Positions 52,368-60,962 of a DNA stretch of 64,000 bases are shown here, in pieces (position 1 is the stretch's first letter; every line of letters starts with the position of its first letter). Source of the stretch: VBDM01 sp964430565 (GTDB lineage Bacteria > Pseudomonadota > Gammaproteobacteria > Burkholderiales > SG8-39); assembly GCA_964430565.1 (NCBI GenBank), contig CAYSFD010000020.1, forward strand, positions 1 through 64,000. The letters are read 5' to 3'. The position numbers were made by a program, and so were the translations under genes. Below the pieces are notes generated by a model. That model was not told the origin of the DNA. It was given only the letters and a program-made list of their open reading frames with translations, and made no database searches.

Positions 52368-55364
52368 ATGATGCTCACCAGGAAATCTGCTGGAGCCCCC
52401 GCTCATTTTTCTTCCAGCCGTCTTTCTCGCAGCCTTTCTGGGATGCTTGCGAAGACCATCGACCGCCGCTCGTTCCTGAGGCGTTCCGGCGTTGCAGTCG
52501 GCGCAGGCGCTTTCGCGACCCAGCTGCCGTTCAACATGATCGGTAAGGCCGACGCGCAGGAAAAGGGCGGCAAGATCGAGGTCAGGCGCTCTGTCTGTAC
52601 GCACTGCTCGGTCGGCTGCGCCATCGACGCGGTGGTGCAGAACGGCGTATGGGTGCGTCAGGAACCGGTGTTTGACTCGCCCCTTAACCTCGGCGCGCAC
52701 TGCGCCAAGGGCGCTGCGGTGCGCGAGCACGGCATGACCGAGCACTCGCACCGCCTGAAATACCCGATGAAGCTGGTGAACGGCAAGTACCAGCGCCTCT
52801 CCTGGGACCAGGCGATCAACGAGATCGGCGACAAGATGCTCGCCATCCGCAATGACAAGACTAATGGCGGCCCCGATGCGCTCTACATCGTAGGCTCCTC
52901 CAAGCACAACAACGAGCAGGCGATGCTGATGCGCAAGTGGGTGTCGCTGTGGGGCTCGAACAACACCGACCACCAGGCGCGCATTTGCCACTCGACCACC
53001 GTCGCCGGCGTCGCCCAGACCTGGGGCTACGGCGCGATGACGAATTCGTACAACGACATGCAGAACACCAAGTGCGCGATGTACATCGGCTCGAACGCGG
53101 CCGAAGCGCACCCGGTGTCGATGCTGCACATGCTGCATGCGAAGGAGACCGGCGCCAAGATGATCGTAGTCGACCCGCGCTTCACGCGCACCGCGGCCAA
53201 AGCGGACGACTACGTGCGCATCCGCTCGGGTACCGACATTCCGTTCCTGTTCGGCATGCTGCACATCATTTTCAAGAACGGTTGGGAGGACAAGAACTAC
53301 ATCAAGGCCCGCGTCTATGGGATGGACCAGATCAAAGAAGAGGTGAAGAAGTGGACGCCTGAAGAGGTGCACAACGTCACCGGCGTGCCGCCCGAGCAGT
53401 TGCTGAAGATCACCGAGATGTTCGCGAAGAACCGGCCGAGCACCATCGTCTGGTGCATGGGCCAGACGCAGCACACGATCGGCAACGCCATGGTGCGCGC
53501 TTCCTGCATCCTGCAGCTTGCGCTCGGCAACATCGGCGTCTCCGGCGGCGGCGCCAACATCTTCCGCGGCCACGACAACGTGCAGGGCGCGACCGACGTC
53601 GGCCCCAACCCCGATACGCTGCCGGGCTACTACCCGGTTGCGGTGCCCGGATCCTGGACGCACTGGGCGCGCGTATGGAACGTGGACCTCAAGTGGCTGC
53701 AGGACCGTTTCGCTCCCGGCATGATGGGCAAACCGGGCATGACCGTGTCGCGCTGGATCGACGGCGTGATGGAGAAGAACGAGAACATCGACCAGGACTC
53801 GAACATCCGCGCGCTGTTCTACTGGGGCCATGCGCCGAACTCGCAGACCCGCGGCCTGGACATGCTCAAGGCGATGAAGATGCTCGACCTCCTGGTCGTC
53901 ATCGACCCGTACCCCTCGGCCACCGCCGCGATGGCGGCGATGCCGGTAGAAGGGGTGCAGGAGAAGGCCGGCCGCGGCGTGTACCTGCTTCCCGCGGCGA
54001 CGCAATTCGAGACCGACGGCTCGTGCACCGCATCCAACCGCTCCATCCAGTGGCGCGAGAAGGTGATCGATCCGCTGTTCGAGTCGCGCTCCGACCAGGC
54101 GATCATGCTGGCGCTGGCGAAGAAACTCGGCTTCGAGAACGAGTTCCTCGGCAAGAAGGACGGCAAGCAGAACCTGCGCGTGATCAAAGTAAAAGGCGGC
54201 TCCGAAGTGAAGGGCGGTTACGACGAGCCTTCGATGGAGGACACGCTCGCGAACGAGATCAACCGCGGCGCGTGGACCATCGGCTATACCGGCCAGTCGC
54301 CGCAGCGCCTGCAAGCGCACATGCGCAACATGCACGTCTTCGACGTGAAGACGCTGCGCGCCAAGGGCGGCAAGGACGCCAAGACGGGCTACGACCTGAC
54401 GGGGGACTATTTCGGCCTGCCGTGGCCGTGCTACGGCACGCCGCAGTTCAAGCACCCCGGCTCGCCCAACCTCTATGACACTTCCAAGCACGTCATGGAC
54501 GGCGGCGGCAACTTCCGCGCGCTGTTCGGCATGGAGAGAGAAGGGGTCAATCTGCTCGCCGAGGATGGCTCGCACCCGAAGGGCGCGGACATCACTACCG
54601 GCCATCCGCAGTTCGACCACGTGCTGCTGAAGAAGCTCGGGTGGTGGGATGAGCTCACCGACGAGGAGAAGAAGGAAGCCGAGGGCAGGAACTGGGCGAC
54701 CGACCTCTCCGGCGGCATTATCCGGGTGGCGATGAAGAACCACGGCTGCCATCCGTTCGGCAACGCCAAGGCGCGCGCCATCGTGTGGAACTTCCCCGAC
54801 GGCATCCCGCAGCACCGCGAGCCGCTGTACGGCATCCGCGCGGACCTCGTCGACAAGTATCCGACCCACGACGACGTCAAGGTGCTCTGGCGCCTGCCGA
54901 CGCTGTTCAAGTCGGTGCAGGAAAAGAACAAGAACGTCGGCAAGGACTTCCCGATCGTTCTCACGAGCGGACGCCTGGTCGAGTACGAGGGCGGCGGCGA
55001 GGAGACGCGCTCCAATCCGTGGCTGGCCGAGCTGATGCAGGAAAACTTCGTCGAGATCAATCCGAAAGCGGCGGCCGACCGCGGCATCAGGAACGGCGAG
55101 CAGGTCTGGGTGAAGACGCCGACCGGTGCTCGCCTGAAGGTCTCGGCGCTGGTGACCGAGCGCGTCGGGCCGGATCATGCATTCATCCCGTTCCACTTCT
55201 CGGGCTGGTGGCAGGGCAAGGACATGCTGCCGTACTACCCGGCCGGAGCGGCGCCGATCGTGCGCGGCGAGGCGGTCAACACGGCGACGACCTACGGCTA
55301 CGACCGCGTCACCATGATGCAGGAAACAAAAACGACCGTGTGCCAGATCGAGCGGATAGCATAG
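52368..55364 (+). CDS. fdhA: Formate dehydrogenase catalytic subunit (Cys form), Tat-exported
   Basis: A 998-residue DMSO-reductase-family subunit that oxidises formate to CO2 at a bis-MGD Mo or W centre. A Tat signal DRRSFLRRSG lies near residues 32-41. The [4Fe-4S] ligands are Cys77, 80, 84 and 112. The metal ligand position, Sec in E. coli FdnG, is Cys207 in RICHSTTVAG, with His208 beside it. Standard late motifs follow (GGGEETRSNP, SGWWQGKD). With FdhB and FdhC it forms a periplasm-facing quinone-linked enzyme. The N-terminal 30 residues before the Tat motif are unusually long, and the internal ATG at about residue 26 may be the start. Confidence 0.95.
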   Translation: MMLTRKSAGAPAHFSSSRLSRSLSGMLAKTIDRRSFLRRSGVAVGAGAFATQLPFNMIGKADAQEKGGKIEVRRSVCTHCSVGCAIDAVVQNGVWVRQEPVFDSPLNLGAHCAKGAAVREHGMTEHSHRLKYPMKLVNGKYQRLSWDQAINEIGDKMLAIRNDKTNGGPDALYIVGSSKHNNEQAMLMRKWVSLWGSNNTDHQARICHSTTVAGVAQTWGYGAMTNSYNDMQNTKCAMYIGSNAAEAHPVSMLHMLHAKETGAKMIVVDPRFTRTAAKADDYVRIRSGTDIPFLFGMLHIIFKNGWEDKNYIKARVYGMDQIKEEVKKWTPEEVHNVTGVPPEQLLKITEMFAKNRPSTIVWCMGQTQHTIGNAMVRASCILQLALGNIGVSGGGANIFRGHDNVQGATDVGPNPDTLPGYYPVAVPGSWTHWARVWNVDLKWLQDRFAPGMMGKPGMTVSRWIDGVMEKNENIDQDSNIRALFYWGHAPNSQTRGLDMLKAMKMLDLLVVIDPYPSATAAMAAMPVEGVQEKAGRGVYLLPAATQFETDGSCTASNRSIQWREKVIDPLFESRSDQAIMLALAKKLGFENEFLGKKDGKQNLRVIKVKGGSEVKGGYDEPSMEDTLANEINRGAWTIGYTGQSPQRLQAHMRNMHVFDVKTLRAKGGKDAKTGYDLTGDYFGLPWPCYGTPQFKHPGSPNLYDTSKHVMDGGGNFRALFGMEREGVNLLAEDGSHPKGADITTGHPQFDHVLLKKLGWWDELTDEEKKEAEGRNWATDLSGGIIRVAMKNHGCHPFGNAKARAIVWNFPDGIPQHREPLYGIRADLVDKYPTHDDVKVLWRLPTLFKSVQEKNKNVGKDFPIVLTSGRLVEYEGGGEETRSNPWLAELMQENFVEINPKAAADRGIRNGEQVWVKTPTGARLKVSALVTERVGPDHAFIPFHFSGWWQGKDMLPYYPAGAAPIVRGEAVNTATTYGYDRVTMMQETKTTVCQIERIA

Positions 55365-55386
55365 CGAAAGGGACGAGGAGACAACC

Positions 55387-56013
55387 ATGGCGAGAATGAA
55401 ATTCCTGTGCGACGCCGAGCGCTGCATCGAGTGCAACGGCTGCGTGACCGCCTGCAAGAACGAGAATGAGGTTCCTTGGGGAGTAAACCGTCGTCGCGTC
55501 GTGACCATCAACGACGGGGTGGTGGGCGCCGAGAAATCGATCTCGGTCGCGTGCATGCACTGCTCGGATGCACCCTGCATGGCGGTCTGTCCGGTGGACT
55601 GCTTCTACCGCACCGATGAAGGCGTGGTGTTGCACGACAAGGACCTGTGCATCGGCTGCGGCTACTGCTTCTACGCGTGCCCGTTCGGCGCGCCGCAGTT
55701 CCCGCAGGCAGGCGCCTTTGGCCTGCGCGGCAAGATGGACAAGTGCACCTTCTGCGCGGGAGGGCCAGAGAAGGACCTCTCGAAGGAAGAGTTCACCAAG
55801 TACGGCTCGAACCGTCTTGCCCAAGGCAAGCTTCCGGCGTGCGCCGAGATGTGCTCGACCAAGGCGCTTCTGGGCGGGGACGGCGATGTCATCGCCGACA
55901 TCTATCGCCAACGGGTGTTCAAGCGCGGCAAGGGCTCTGAAGTCTGGGGCTGGGGCACCGCCTACGGCAAGCCCGACCAGCCCAAGGCGGCGGCGGCGGG
56001 AGCGAAGTCATGA
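55387..56013 (+). CDS. fdhB: Formate dehydrogenase iron-sulfur subunit
   Basis: A 208-residue electron-transfer subunit with four [4Fe-4S] motifs: CIECNGCVTACK, CMHCSDAPCMAVCP, CIGCGYCFYACP and CTFC plus Cys in LPACAEMC. It connects FdhA to the cytochrome b subunit. It lacks the C-terminal membrane anchor of E. coli FdnH, so it is held through FdhC. ATG 55387 has GAGGAG upstream. Its stop overlaps the next start. Confidence 0.94.
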   Translation: MARMKFLCDAERCIECNGCVTACKNENEVPWGVNRRRVVTINDGVVGAEKSISVACMHCSDAPCMAVCPVDCFYRTDEGVVLHDKDLCIGCGYCFYACPFGAPQFPQAGAFGLRGKMDKCTFCAGGPEKDLSKEEFTKYGSNRLAQGKLPACAEMCSTKALLGGDGDVIADIYRQRVFKRGKGSEVWGWGTAYGKPDQPKAAAAGAKS

Positions 56014-56270
56014 CGGCAGCCCGCAAGTTCGTCCTCGTGGGCGCCGCGGTTCTTGTCGCGCTAGGCCTCGGCGCCTGCGGCGAGCGGGATCAGGTCACCG
56101 TATACAAGCAGGGCAAGTACCAGGGCAAACCCGACACCAAGCCCTGGGAGAACGATCCGGCGCTCAACCCTTACCCCGGCTCCAAGTGGAACAAGGGCGA
56201 CAAGACAAGTTGGGAAAGCGCCGTCAAGACCCGCAACCTCGCACAGAACGAATACACGCGGGCGGAATAA
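56010..56270 (+). CDS. Small lipoprotein of the formate dehydrogenase operon
   Basis: An 86-residue protein with a lipobox (LGAC, Cys23) and a charged, Trp/Tyr/Pro-containing mature part (YKQGKYQGKPDTKPWEN, TSWESAVKTRNLAQNEY). No known domain is recognised. It lies between fdhB and fdhC with overlapping start (ATGA), suggesting a stoichiometric or assembly role at the membrane. Confidence 0.78.
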   Translation: MTAARKFVLVGAAVLVALGLGACGERDQVTVYKQGKYQGKPDTKPWENDPALNPYPGSKWNKGDKTSWESAVKTRNLAQNEYTRAE

Positions 56271-56283
56271 AGGAGCACGGTTG

Positions 56284-57315
56284 ATGAAACCCATTGCGGT
56301 TTGGGGGCGTTCTTTCGCCGTCGCGCTGGCTCTTGTCTTGCCGCTCGGCGGAACCTCGCTCGCGCAGCAGCAGGGTGAGACTCAGACTCAGCGCGCGCAG
56401 AGCCAACCCGGCAACAACGCCCCGGTCTGGCGCGACGTGCGCAAGGAAGGCCAGGAGCACTACACCTCGATCAAGGGGCGTGAAACCGGTGTCTTGGTGC
56501 AGATGTACGGTGAGACCTGGAGGCAGCTGCGCAACGCCTGGATCACGCCGATCGGCGGCTGGCTGATGGCTTTCGTCGCAGTCGTCATTGGTGTTTTCCA
56601 CTGGCGGAAGGGGGCGGTGAAACTGCATTCCAGCCCGACGAGCCGGCTGATCGAGCGGTTTACTCCGTTCGAGCGCTACGCGCACTGGGTGATGGGGATC
56701 AGCTTCGCGATTCTCGGGGTGACCGGGCTGATCATGTGGGTCGGAAAATACATACTGCTGCCGGTCATCGGCTATACGCTGTTCGGGTGGCTCTCGCAGC
56801 TCTCCAAGAATCTCCACAATTTCGTCGGCCCCTTGTTTGTCCTCAGCCTGCTCGTGTTCATCGTCATGTACGTGAAGGACAACATCCCCAGGGGCTATGA
56901 CTTCAAGTGGTTTGCCAGCGCCGGAGGTATGTTTGGAGGCAAGCACGTCGCCTCCGGCAGATTCAATGCGGGCGAGAAAGTCTGGTTCTGGGTCGGCGTG
57001 GTCGTGTTGAGCCTCGTCGTCAGCGGGAGCGGCCTCATTCTCAACTTCCCCAACTTCGATCAGGCGCGCGCAGTGATGATCGAGTCCAATATCGTGCACT
57101 TGATTTCGGCGTGCGCCGTGATGGCGCTCTCGTTCGGCCACATCTACATGGGCACCATCGGGGTGGACGGCGCCTACGAATCGATGCGCTATGGCTACGT
57201 CGACGAGGCCTGGGCGAAGGAGCACCACGAGCACTGGTACAACGACGTCAAGTCCGGGAAGGTCAAGGCCGGGACGGCAATGGGCCAGCCGGGCGCGCCG
57301 CAGGCTCAGCACTAA
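56284..57315 (+). CDS. fdhC: Formate dehydrogenase cytochrome b556 subunit
   Basis: A 343-residue membrane subunit. A signal-like N-terminus and a periplasmic extension of about 90 residues precede four or five helices. Candidate haem ligands are His in ERYAHWVMG, NLHNFVG and MALSFGHIYMG. It passes electrons to quinone. ATG 56284 is preferred to TTG 56281, with AGGAG upstream. The long N-terminal region is the extended form common in betaproteobacteria. Confidence 0.92.
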   Translation: MKPIAVWGRSFAVALALVLPLGGTSLAQQQGETQTQRAQSQPGNNAPVWRDVRKEGQEHYTSIKGRETGVLVQMYGETWRQLRNAWITPIGGWLMAFVAVVIGVFHWRKGAVKLHSSPTSRLIERFTPFERYAHWVMGISFAILGVTGLIMWVGKYILLPVIGYTLFGWLSQLSKNLHNFVGPLFVLSLLVFIVMYVKDNIPRGYDFKWFASAGGMFGGKHVASGRFNAGEKVWFWVGVVVLSLVVSGSGLILNFPNFDQARAVMIESNIVHLISACAVMALSFGHIYMGTIGVDGAYESMRYGYVDEAWAKEHHEHWYNDVKSGKVKAGTAMGQPGAPQAQH

Positions 57316-57332
57316 AGAAGAGAGGAAGCGCC

Positions 57333-57569
57333 ATGAATATTCGTATCCTGATCATGAGCATCGCGATGGCTGCGACCGCGGGCGCAGTGTGGGCGAAGTT
57401 GCCCGCCGCACCGGCTGATCCGGCGAAGGCTGAGGCCAAAGCGAAGGCGGACGCGGCAGCCAAGCAGAAAGACGCGGAACAGCTCGGCAAGTCCCAGGAC
57501 AGGGCGGTCGCGAACTATCGCAAGAACAAGGGCATCAAAGCGCCGGCATCCATGGCGGGCAAGAAGTAG
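57333..57569 (+). CDS. Small exported Ala/Lys-rich protein
   Basis: A 78-residue protein with a signal peptide (NIRILIMSIAMAATAGAVWA) and a highly charged, Ala/Lys-rich mature part (AEAKAKADAAAKQKDAE). No domain is recognised; a helical linker or periplasmic chaperone role is possible. ATG 57333 follows AAGAGAGGAAG. It is cotranscribed with fdhC by spacing (17 bp). Confidence 0.7.
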   Translation: MNIRILIMSIAMAATAGAVWAKLPAAPADPAKAEAKAKADAAAKQKDAEQLGKSQDRAVANYRKNKGIKAPASMAGKK

Positions 57570-57573
57570 GGCG

Positions 57574-57579
57574 TAGAAT
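57574..57579 (+). promoter_or_regulatory. Possible internal -10 (TAGAAT) before sodC
   Basis: The TAGAAT hexamer in GCGTAGAATGCG begins 5 bases after the previous stop and 32 bases before the sodC ATG. The -35 region is not conserved, so an internal sodC promoter is only possible. Confidence 0.35.
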
Positions 57580-57610
57580 GCGCGCCCGGCTCAACGAAGT
57601 GAAAGGAAAA

Positions 57611-58162
57611 ATGAAGCTCGCCATTGCCACAGCGACGGCAACAGGTTTACTTGCGGGATGCGCGATCATGGGCGGCGGCGGACCGAGCGCGAAGGCCACC
57701 TTGCAGGCGACCAAAGGCAACAGGGCGGCGGGTACCGTCACCTTCACTCAGAAAGGCGACAAGGTGCAGGTGGTGGCGAACATCACCGGCCTCGAGCCCG
57801 GCCAAGAGCACGGTTTTCACATCCACGACAAGGGCGATTGCAGCTCGGGCGACGGCATGAGCACCGGCGGGCATTTCAACCCGCTCGGCAAGCCGCACGC
57901 GCATCCGTCCACGCCCGATCGGCACGCCGGCGACCTGCCGGCGCTGAAGGCGGACGCCAACGGCAACGCCTCGCTCTCCGTTGAGCTCGACGTCATTTCC
58001 GTGGCCGACGGGCCGACCGATGCCTACGGCACCGTGGCGAACCGGCCGACCAGTATCATCGGCAGGGGCCTGATCGTGCATGCGCAGCCGGACGACTACA
58101 AGACCCAGCCGACCGGCAACGCCGGGGCACGCATTGCCTGCGCGGTGATCCAAAAGAACTAG
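57611..58162 (+). CDS. sodC: Superoxide dismutase [Cu-Zn], lipoprotein form
   Basis: A 183-residue periplasmic SOD that converts superoxide to oxygen and H2O2. A lipobox (LAGC) gives a membrane anchor. The copper and zinc motifs are seen: HGFHIHDKGDCSS, GGHFNP, HPSTPDRHAGDLP and the final GNAGARIACAVI with the disulfide Cys. ATG 57611 follows GAAAGGAAAA. It is the last gene of the formate dehydrogenase transcript, suggesting protection of the periplasmic enzyme; the upstream in-frame ATG 57578 lacks a signal start. Confidence 0.93.
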   Translation: MKLAIATATATGLLAGCAIMGGGGPSAKATLQATKGNRAAGTVTFTQKGDKVQVVANITGLEPGQEHGFHIHDKGDCSSGDGMSTGGHFNPLGKPHAHPSTPDRHAGDLPALKADANGNASLSVELDVISVADGPTDAYGTVANRPTSIIGRGLIVHAQPDDYKTQPTGNAGARIACAVIQKN

Positions 58163-58182
58163 CTGACCTCCGGCATCACGAT

Positions 58183-58208
58183 AAGGGGGCTTCGGCGCCC
58201 CTTTTTTT
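58183..58208 (+). terminator. Intrinsic terminator of the formate dehydrogenase operon
   Basis: AAGGGG-GC pairs with GC-CCCCTT around a TTCG tetraloop with one bulged G, followed by seven T. It lies 21 bases after the sodC stop. Confidence 0.9.
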
Positions 58209-58228
58209 GTCTGCGGCAGCGCTTAGCT

Positions 58229-59584
58229 TCAGCCCGCGATCAGCCGGTAGGTCAGTCCGGCAGCGCCGCAGGCGAGGATCACCGGAATCATCCCAGTCTT
58301 GTAGCGCCACAGCGCAACGATGGCAGCGAGCCCGACCAGCAGCGAGAACCAGTCGAAACGACCTGAGGAGCCCTCCGGCCACAACACGTGCCCCGCGAAG
58401 AACACCGCGAGGTTGACGATCACCCCGACCACCGCAGCGGTGATCCCGGTGAGCGGCGCTGTGAACCGCAGATTGCCGTGTGTCGATTCCACCAGCGGGC
58501 CGCCGAGGAGAATGAACAGGAACGAGGGTAGGAAGGTGAAGAAGGTCGCAACGACCGCGCCGGCGCACCCGGCGAGCGCCAGACTCTCGGGACCTAGGGC
58601 CGCCTTGGTCCAGGTGCCGACGAAACCGACAAAGGCCACAACCATGATCAGCGGTCCCGGGGTGGTTTCGCCGAGCGCAAGGCCGTCGATCATCTGCGTC
58701 GCGGTCAGCCATTGATACTGCTCCACGCCACCCTGGTACACGTACGGGAGGACCGCGTAGGCCCCGCCGAAGGTGAGCAGCGCCGCCTTGGTGAAGAACC
58801 ATCCCATTTGCGCGAACGTGCTCTCCCATCCGAAAAACGCGACGAGCGCGCCCAGCGTACCGCCCCAGATCGCCAGGAACACAGCTAGCACTCGGAAAAA
58901 GTGCGGCCAGCGGAATAGTGCGTGTTGCGGAGTCGGCGTGCCATCGTCGATCAGCGCAGCGCCGTAATGTCCTTCCGCGGCGCCGTGGCCTCCGGTAGCG
59001 AACTTATCCGGCGCGATGCGTCCACCCAGATAGCCGATAACTCCGGCGCCGAGGACGATGTAGGGGAAAGGCGTGTCGAAAGCGAAGATCGCGACAAAAG
59101 CCGCGAGGCTCATGGTCCACAGCACGGCGTTCTTGAGCGCGCGCGAACCGATGCGCCAGGCGGCGAAGAGCACGATCGCGGTGACCGCCGGCTTGATGCC
59201 GTAGAAGAGCCCTGAGACCAGCGGCACATCGCCGAACACAAGGTAAATCCAGGTCAGTGCAATCAGGATGAAAAGGGAAGGGAGTACGAACAGCCCACCC
59301 GAAATCACTCCGCCCCAGGTCCGGTGCATCATCCAGCCGATATAGGTCGCAAGCTGCTGGGCCTCCGGTCCCGGAAGCACCATGCAGTAATTGAGCGCGT
59401 GAAGGAAGCGCTTCTCGGAGATCCAGCGTTTCCGCTCGACCAGGTCCTGGTGCATGATCGCGATCTGCCCGGTTGGTCCGCCGAAGCTGATGAAGCCGAG
59501 CTTCAGCCAGTAGCGGAACGCCTCGGCGAAGCTGACGGGCGTGGGCGGCTGATTCGGAGTCTGAGACGAGGCGGCGGTGTCCAT
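58229..59584 (-). CDS. chrA: Chromate transporter ChrA (two-domain form)
   Basis: A 451-residue membrane protein of the long-chain CHR family with two CHR domains. Each carries the signature FISFGGPTGQIAIMHQDLVE or LLTFGGAYAVLPYVYQ, with PGPEAQQLATYIG and PGPLIMVVAFVGF nearby. It exports chromate, or may move sulfate-like oxyanions. ATG 59584 follows AAGGGAAC. It lies between the formate dehydrogenase and tungstate genes; oxyanion handling is the shared theme. Confidence 0.92.
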   Translation of the reverse strand: MDTAASSQTPNQPPTPVSFAEAFRYWLKLGFISFGGPTGQIAIMHQDLVERKRWISEKRFLHALNYCMVLPGPEAQQLATYIGWMMHRTWGGVISGGLFVLPSLFILIALTWIYLVFGDVPLVSGLFYGIKPAVTAIVLFAAWRIGSRALKNAVLWTMSLAAFVAIFAFDTPFPYIVLGAGVIGYLGGRIAPDKFATGGHGAAEGHYGAALIDDGTPTPQHALFRWPHFFRVLAVFLAIWGGTLGALVAFFGWESTFAQMGWFFTKAALLTFGGAYAVLPYVYQGGVEQYQWLTATQMIDGLALGETTPGPLIMVVAFVGFVGTWTKAALGPESLALAGCAGAVVATFFTFLPSFLFILLGGPLVESTHGNLRFTAPLTGITAAVVGVIVNLAVFFAGHVLWPEGSSGRFDWFSLLVGLAAIVALWRYKTGMIPVILACGAAGLTYRLIAG

Positions 59585-59785
59585 GATGTTCCCTTTGCAG
59601 TGGTTTTCGCGCAGCGCTTGGACGGGACACCGTCTCACGGGGAGTCTGCGATCCTCGACGAATGAAATATACTTTCGATATCCGACATTGGCAATCCCCT
59701 GCGGCGCGGTGAGAGAGGCACGAGTACAGCTGCATCTGCGTGTCTCTAGGATCACCGCGGGCGCGGTTCGGCAACGTAAGTTCGC

Positions 59786-60850
59786 CTAGCCGCGGGCAGC
59801 GACTCGCGCCGGGCGCGGGCCGGCAAGTCCTTCCTCCACGTCCATGACGCGACCGGTGATGGCGTTGTTGTAGCCCGGCAGATTTGCGAGTACCGCCTTG
59901 AAGGGCTTGCCATGCAGGGCCGTAAGAAGTCTTCTTAACTCCACACTGTGCAGGCGGCCTGCGTCGCAGGCGAGCAGGTAGCGTTCATTCACCAGAGGGA
60001 TGAATCCCAGATCGAAGCGCGCCGCCGCCGCGCGAATCCCGAAACCGACATCTCCGCGACCCTCCAAAACCGCGGTGGCGACTGCGACGTGAGTGAACTC
60101 CTCGTGGGCGTAGCCTGAAATCCGCTCGCCCGCGATTCCGGCGCGCGCGAGCAACTGGTCGAATACCAGGCGAGTTCCGGAACCGCGCTGGCGATTGATG
60201 AATCGCAGGCGCGTTAGGTCGCCCAGGCCGAGTATTCCTTTCGGGTTGCCGCGGGCGACGATCAGTCCCTGTTCGCGTATGGCGAGGCCGATCAGCTTGT
60301 GTGCTTCGGGTCTCAAGCGTTCGTGGATCTCGGGCGTCTGCCACTGCTCGGCAACGTGGAATCCCGCGAGATCGCAGTCGCCGCGCGCCAGCGCCTCCAG
60401 GCTTTCCACGCTGCCGTGAAACTGAAGGTCCAGCGCGAGTGCGCCTTCGAGGAAATCCGGAAGTCGCTCCAGGGCAAGATCGTGGCTTGCGTACAGCGTC
60501 AGGCGCGGTGCGCGGGCGCTCGCCTCGCCGTAGAGCTCGCGTTCGAATTCGCGTGCGAGCTCCGCAAGATGAGGAGCGAGTCGGACGCGTGCCCGCTCCT
60601 CCAGTTCCACGAGCTTCACGGCAAAACCTGTGAGGTGTGCTCCGCGCCCTCGCTCCAGGTTGACTAGGGTCTGTCCCATGCGGCGGTTCCAGTCCCCAAG
60701 CAGGTTCCAGACGTGACGGTAGGAATAGCCGACCTCGCGCGATGCGGCCGCCAGCGACCCGGTGCGCTCGATAGCCACAAGCAGTGGGACGAGCAGCGGG
60801 GCAACAGGTGCCGAACGCAGTTTCCAGGCAGGCTCGAATTCAATCTTCAT
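59786..60850 (-). CDS. ModE-like HTH regulator with periplasmic-binding-type ligand domain
   Basis: A 354-residue regulator. The N-terminal winged helix (residues 20-85, GSLAAASREVGYSYRHVWNLLG) is ModE/LysR-like, and the C-terminal part (about 110-330) is a molybdate/tungstate-binding-type domain related to PBP-like repressors (GSGTRLVFDQLL). It should sense an oxyanion and control the divergent tup operon. The 112-bp gap to tupB contains A/T-rich half-sites. No separate ModE is seen in the window. Confidence 0.88.
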   Translation of the reverse strand: MKIEFEPAWKLRSAPVAPLLVPLLVAIERTGSLAAASREVGYSYRHVWNLLGDWNRRMGQTLVNLERGRGAHLTGFAVKLVELEERARVRLAPHLAELAREFERELYGEASARAPRLTLYASHDLALERLPDFLEGALALDLQFHGSVESLEALARGDCDLAGFHVAEQWQTPEIHERLRPEAHKLIGLAIREQGLIVARGNPKGILGLGDLTRLRFINRQRGSGTRLVFDQLLARAGIAGERISGYAHEEFTHVAVATAVLEGRGDVGFGIRAAAARFDLGFIPLVNERYLLACDAGRLHSVELRRLLTALHGKPFKAVLANLPGYNNAITGRVMDVEEGLAGPRPARVAARG

Positions 60851-60962
60851 AATGAATAGCTAGAGCATATTGGCGTATGAAGTTATGATATATCTGAAAA
60901 TTAATGCGAATTATGCAAAATAATACATATAATGGAGGGATCGGTCAATCGGTGGTCACTGC
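60851..60962. promoter_or_regulatory. Divergent control region between the ModE-like gene and tupB
   Basis: This is a strikingly A/T-rich stretch in a GC-rich window. It holds TATAAT at 60928-60933, a possible tupB -10 with a weak -35 at 60905-60910, the inverted repeat ATTATGCAAAATAAT, and related half-sites GAAGTTATG and GAATTATGC about 31 bases apart. These are good candidates for the regulator's operator. The start site is not determined. Confidence 0.6.

Noticed and set aside
52329..55580. A 1083-codon minus-strand open frame antisense to fdhA
   Set aside because: Its length comes from high GC and codon bias of fdhA on the other strand. The composition is His/Arg/Val-rich and no motif is present.
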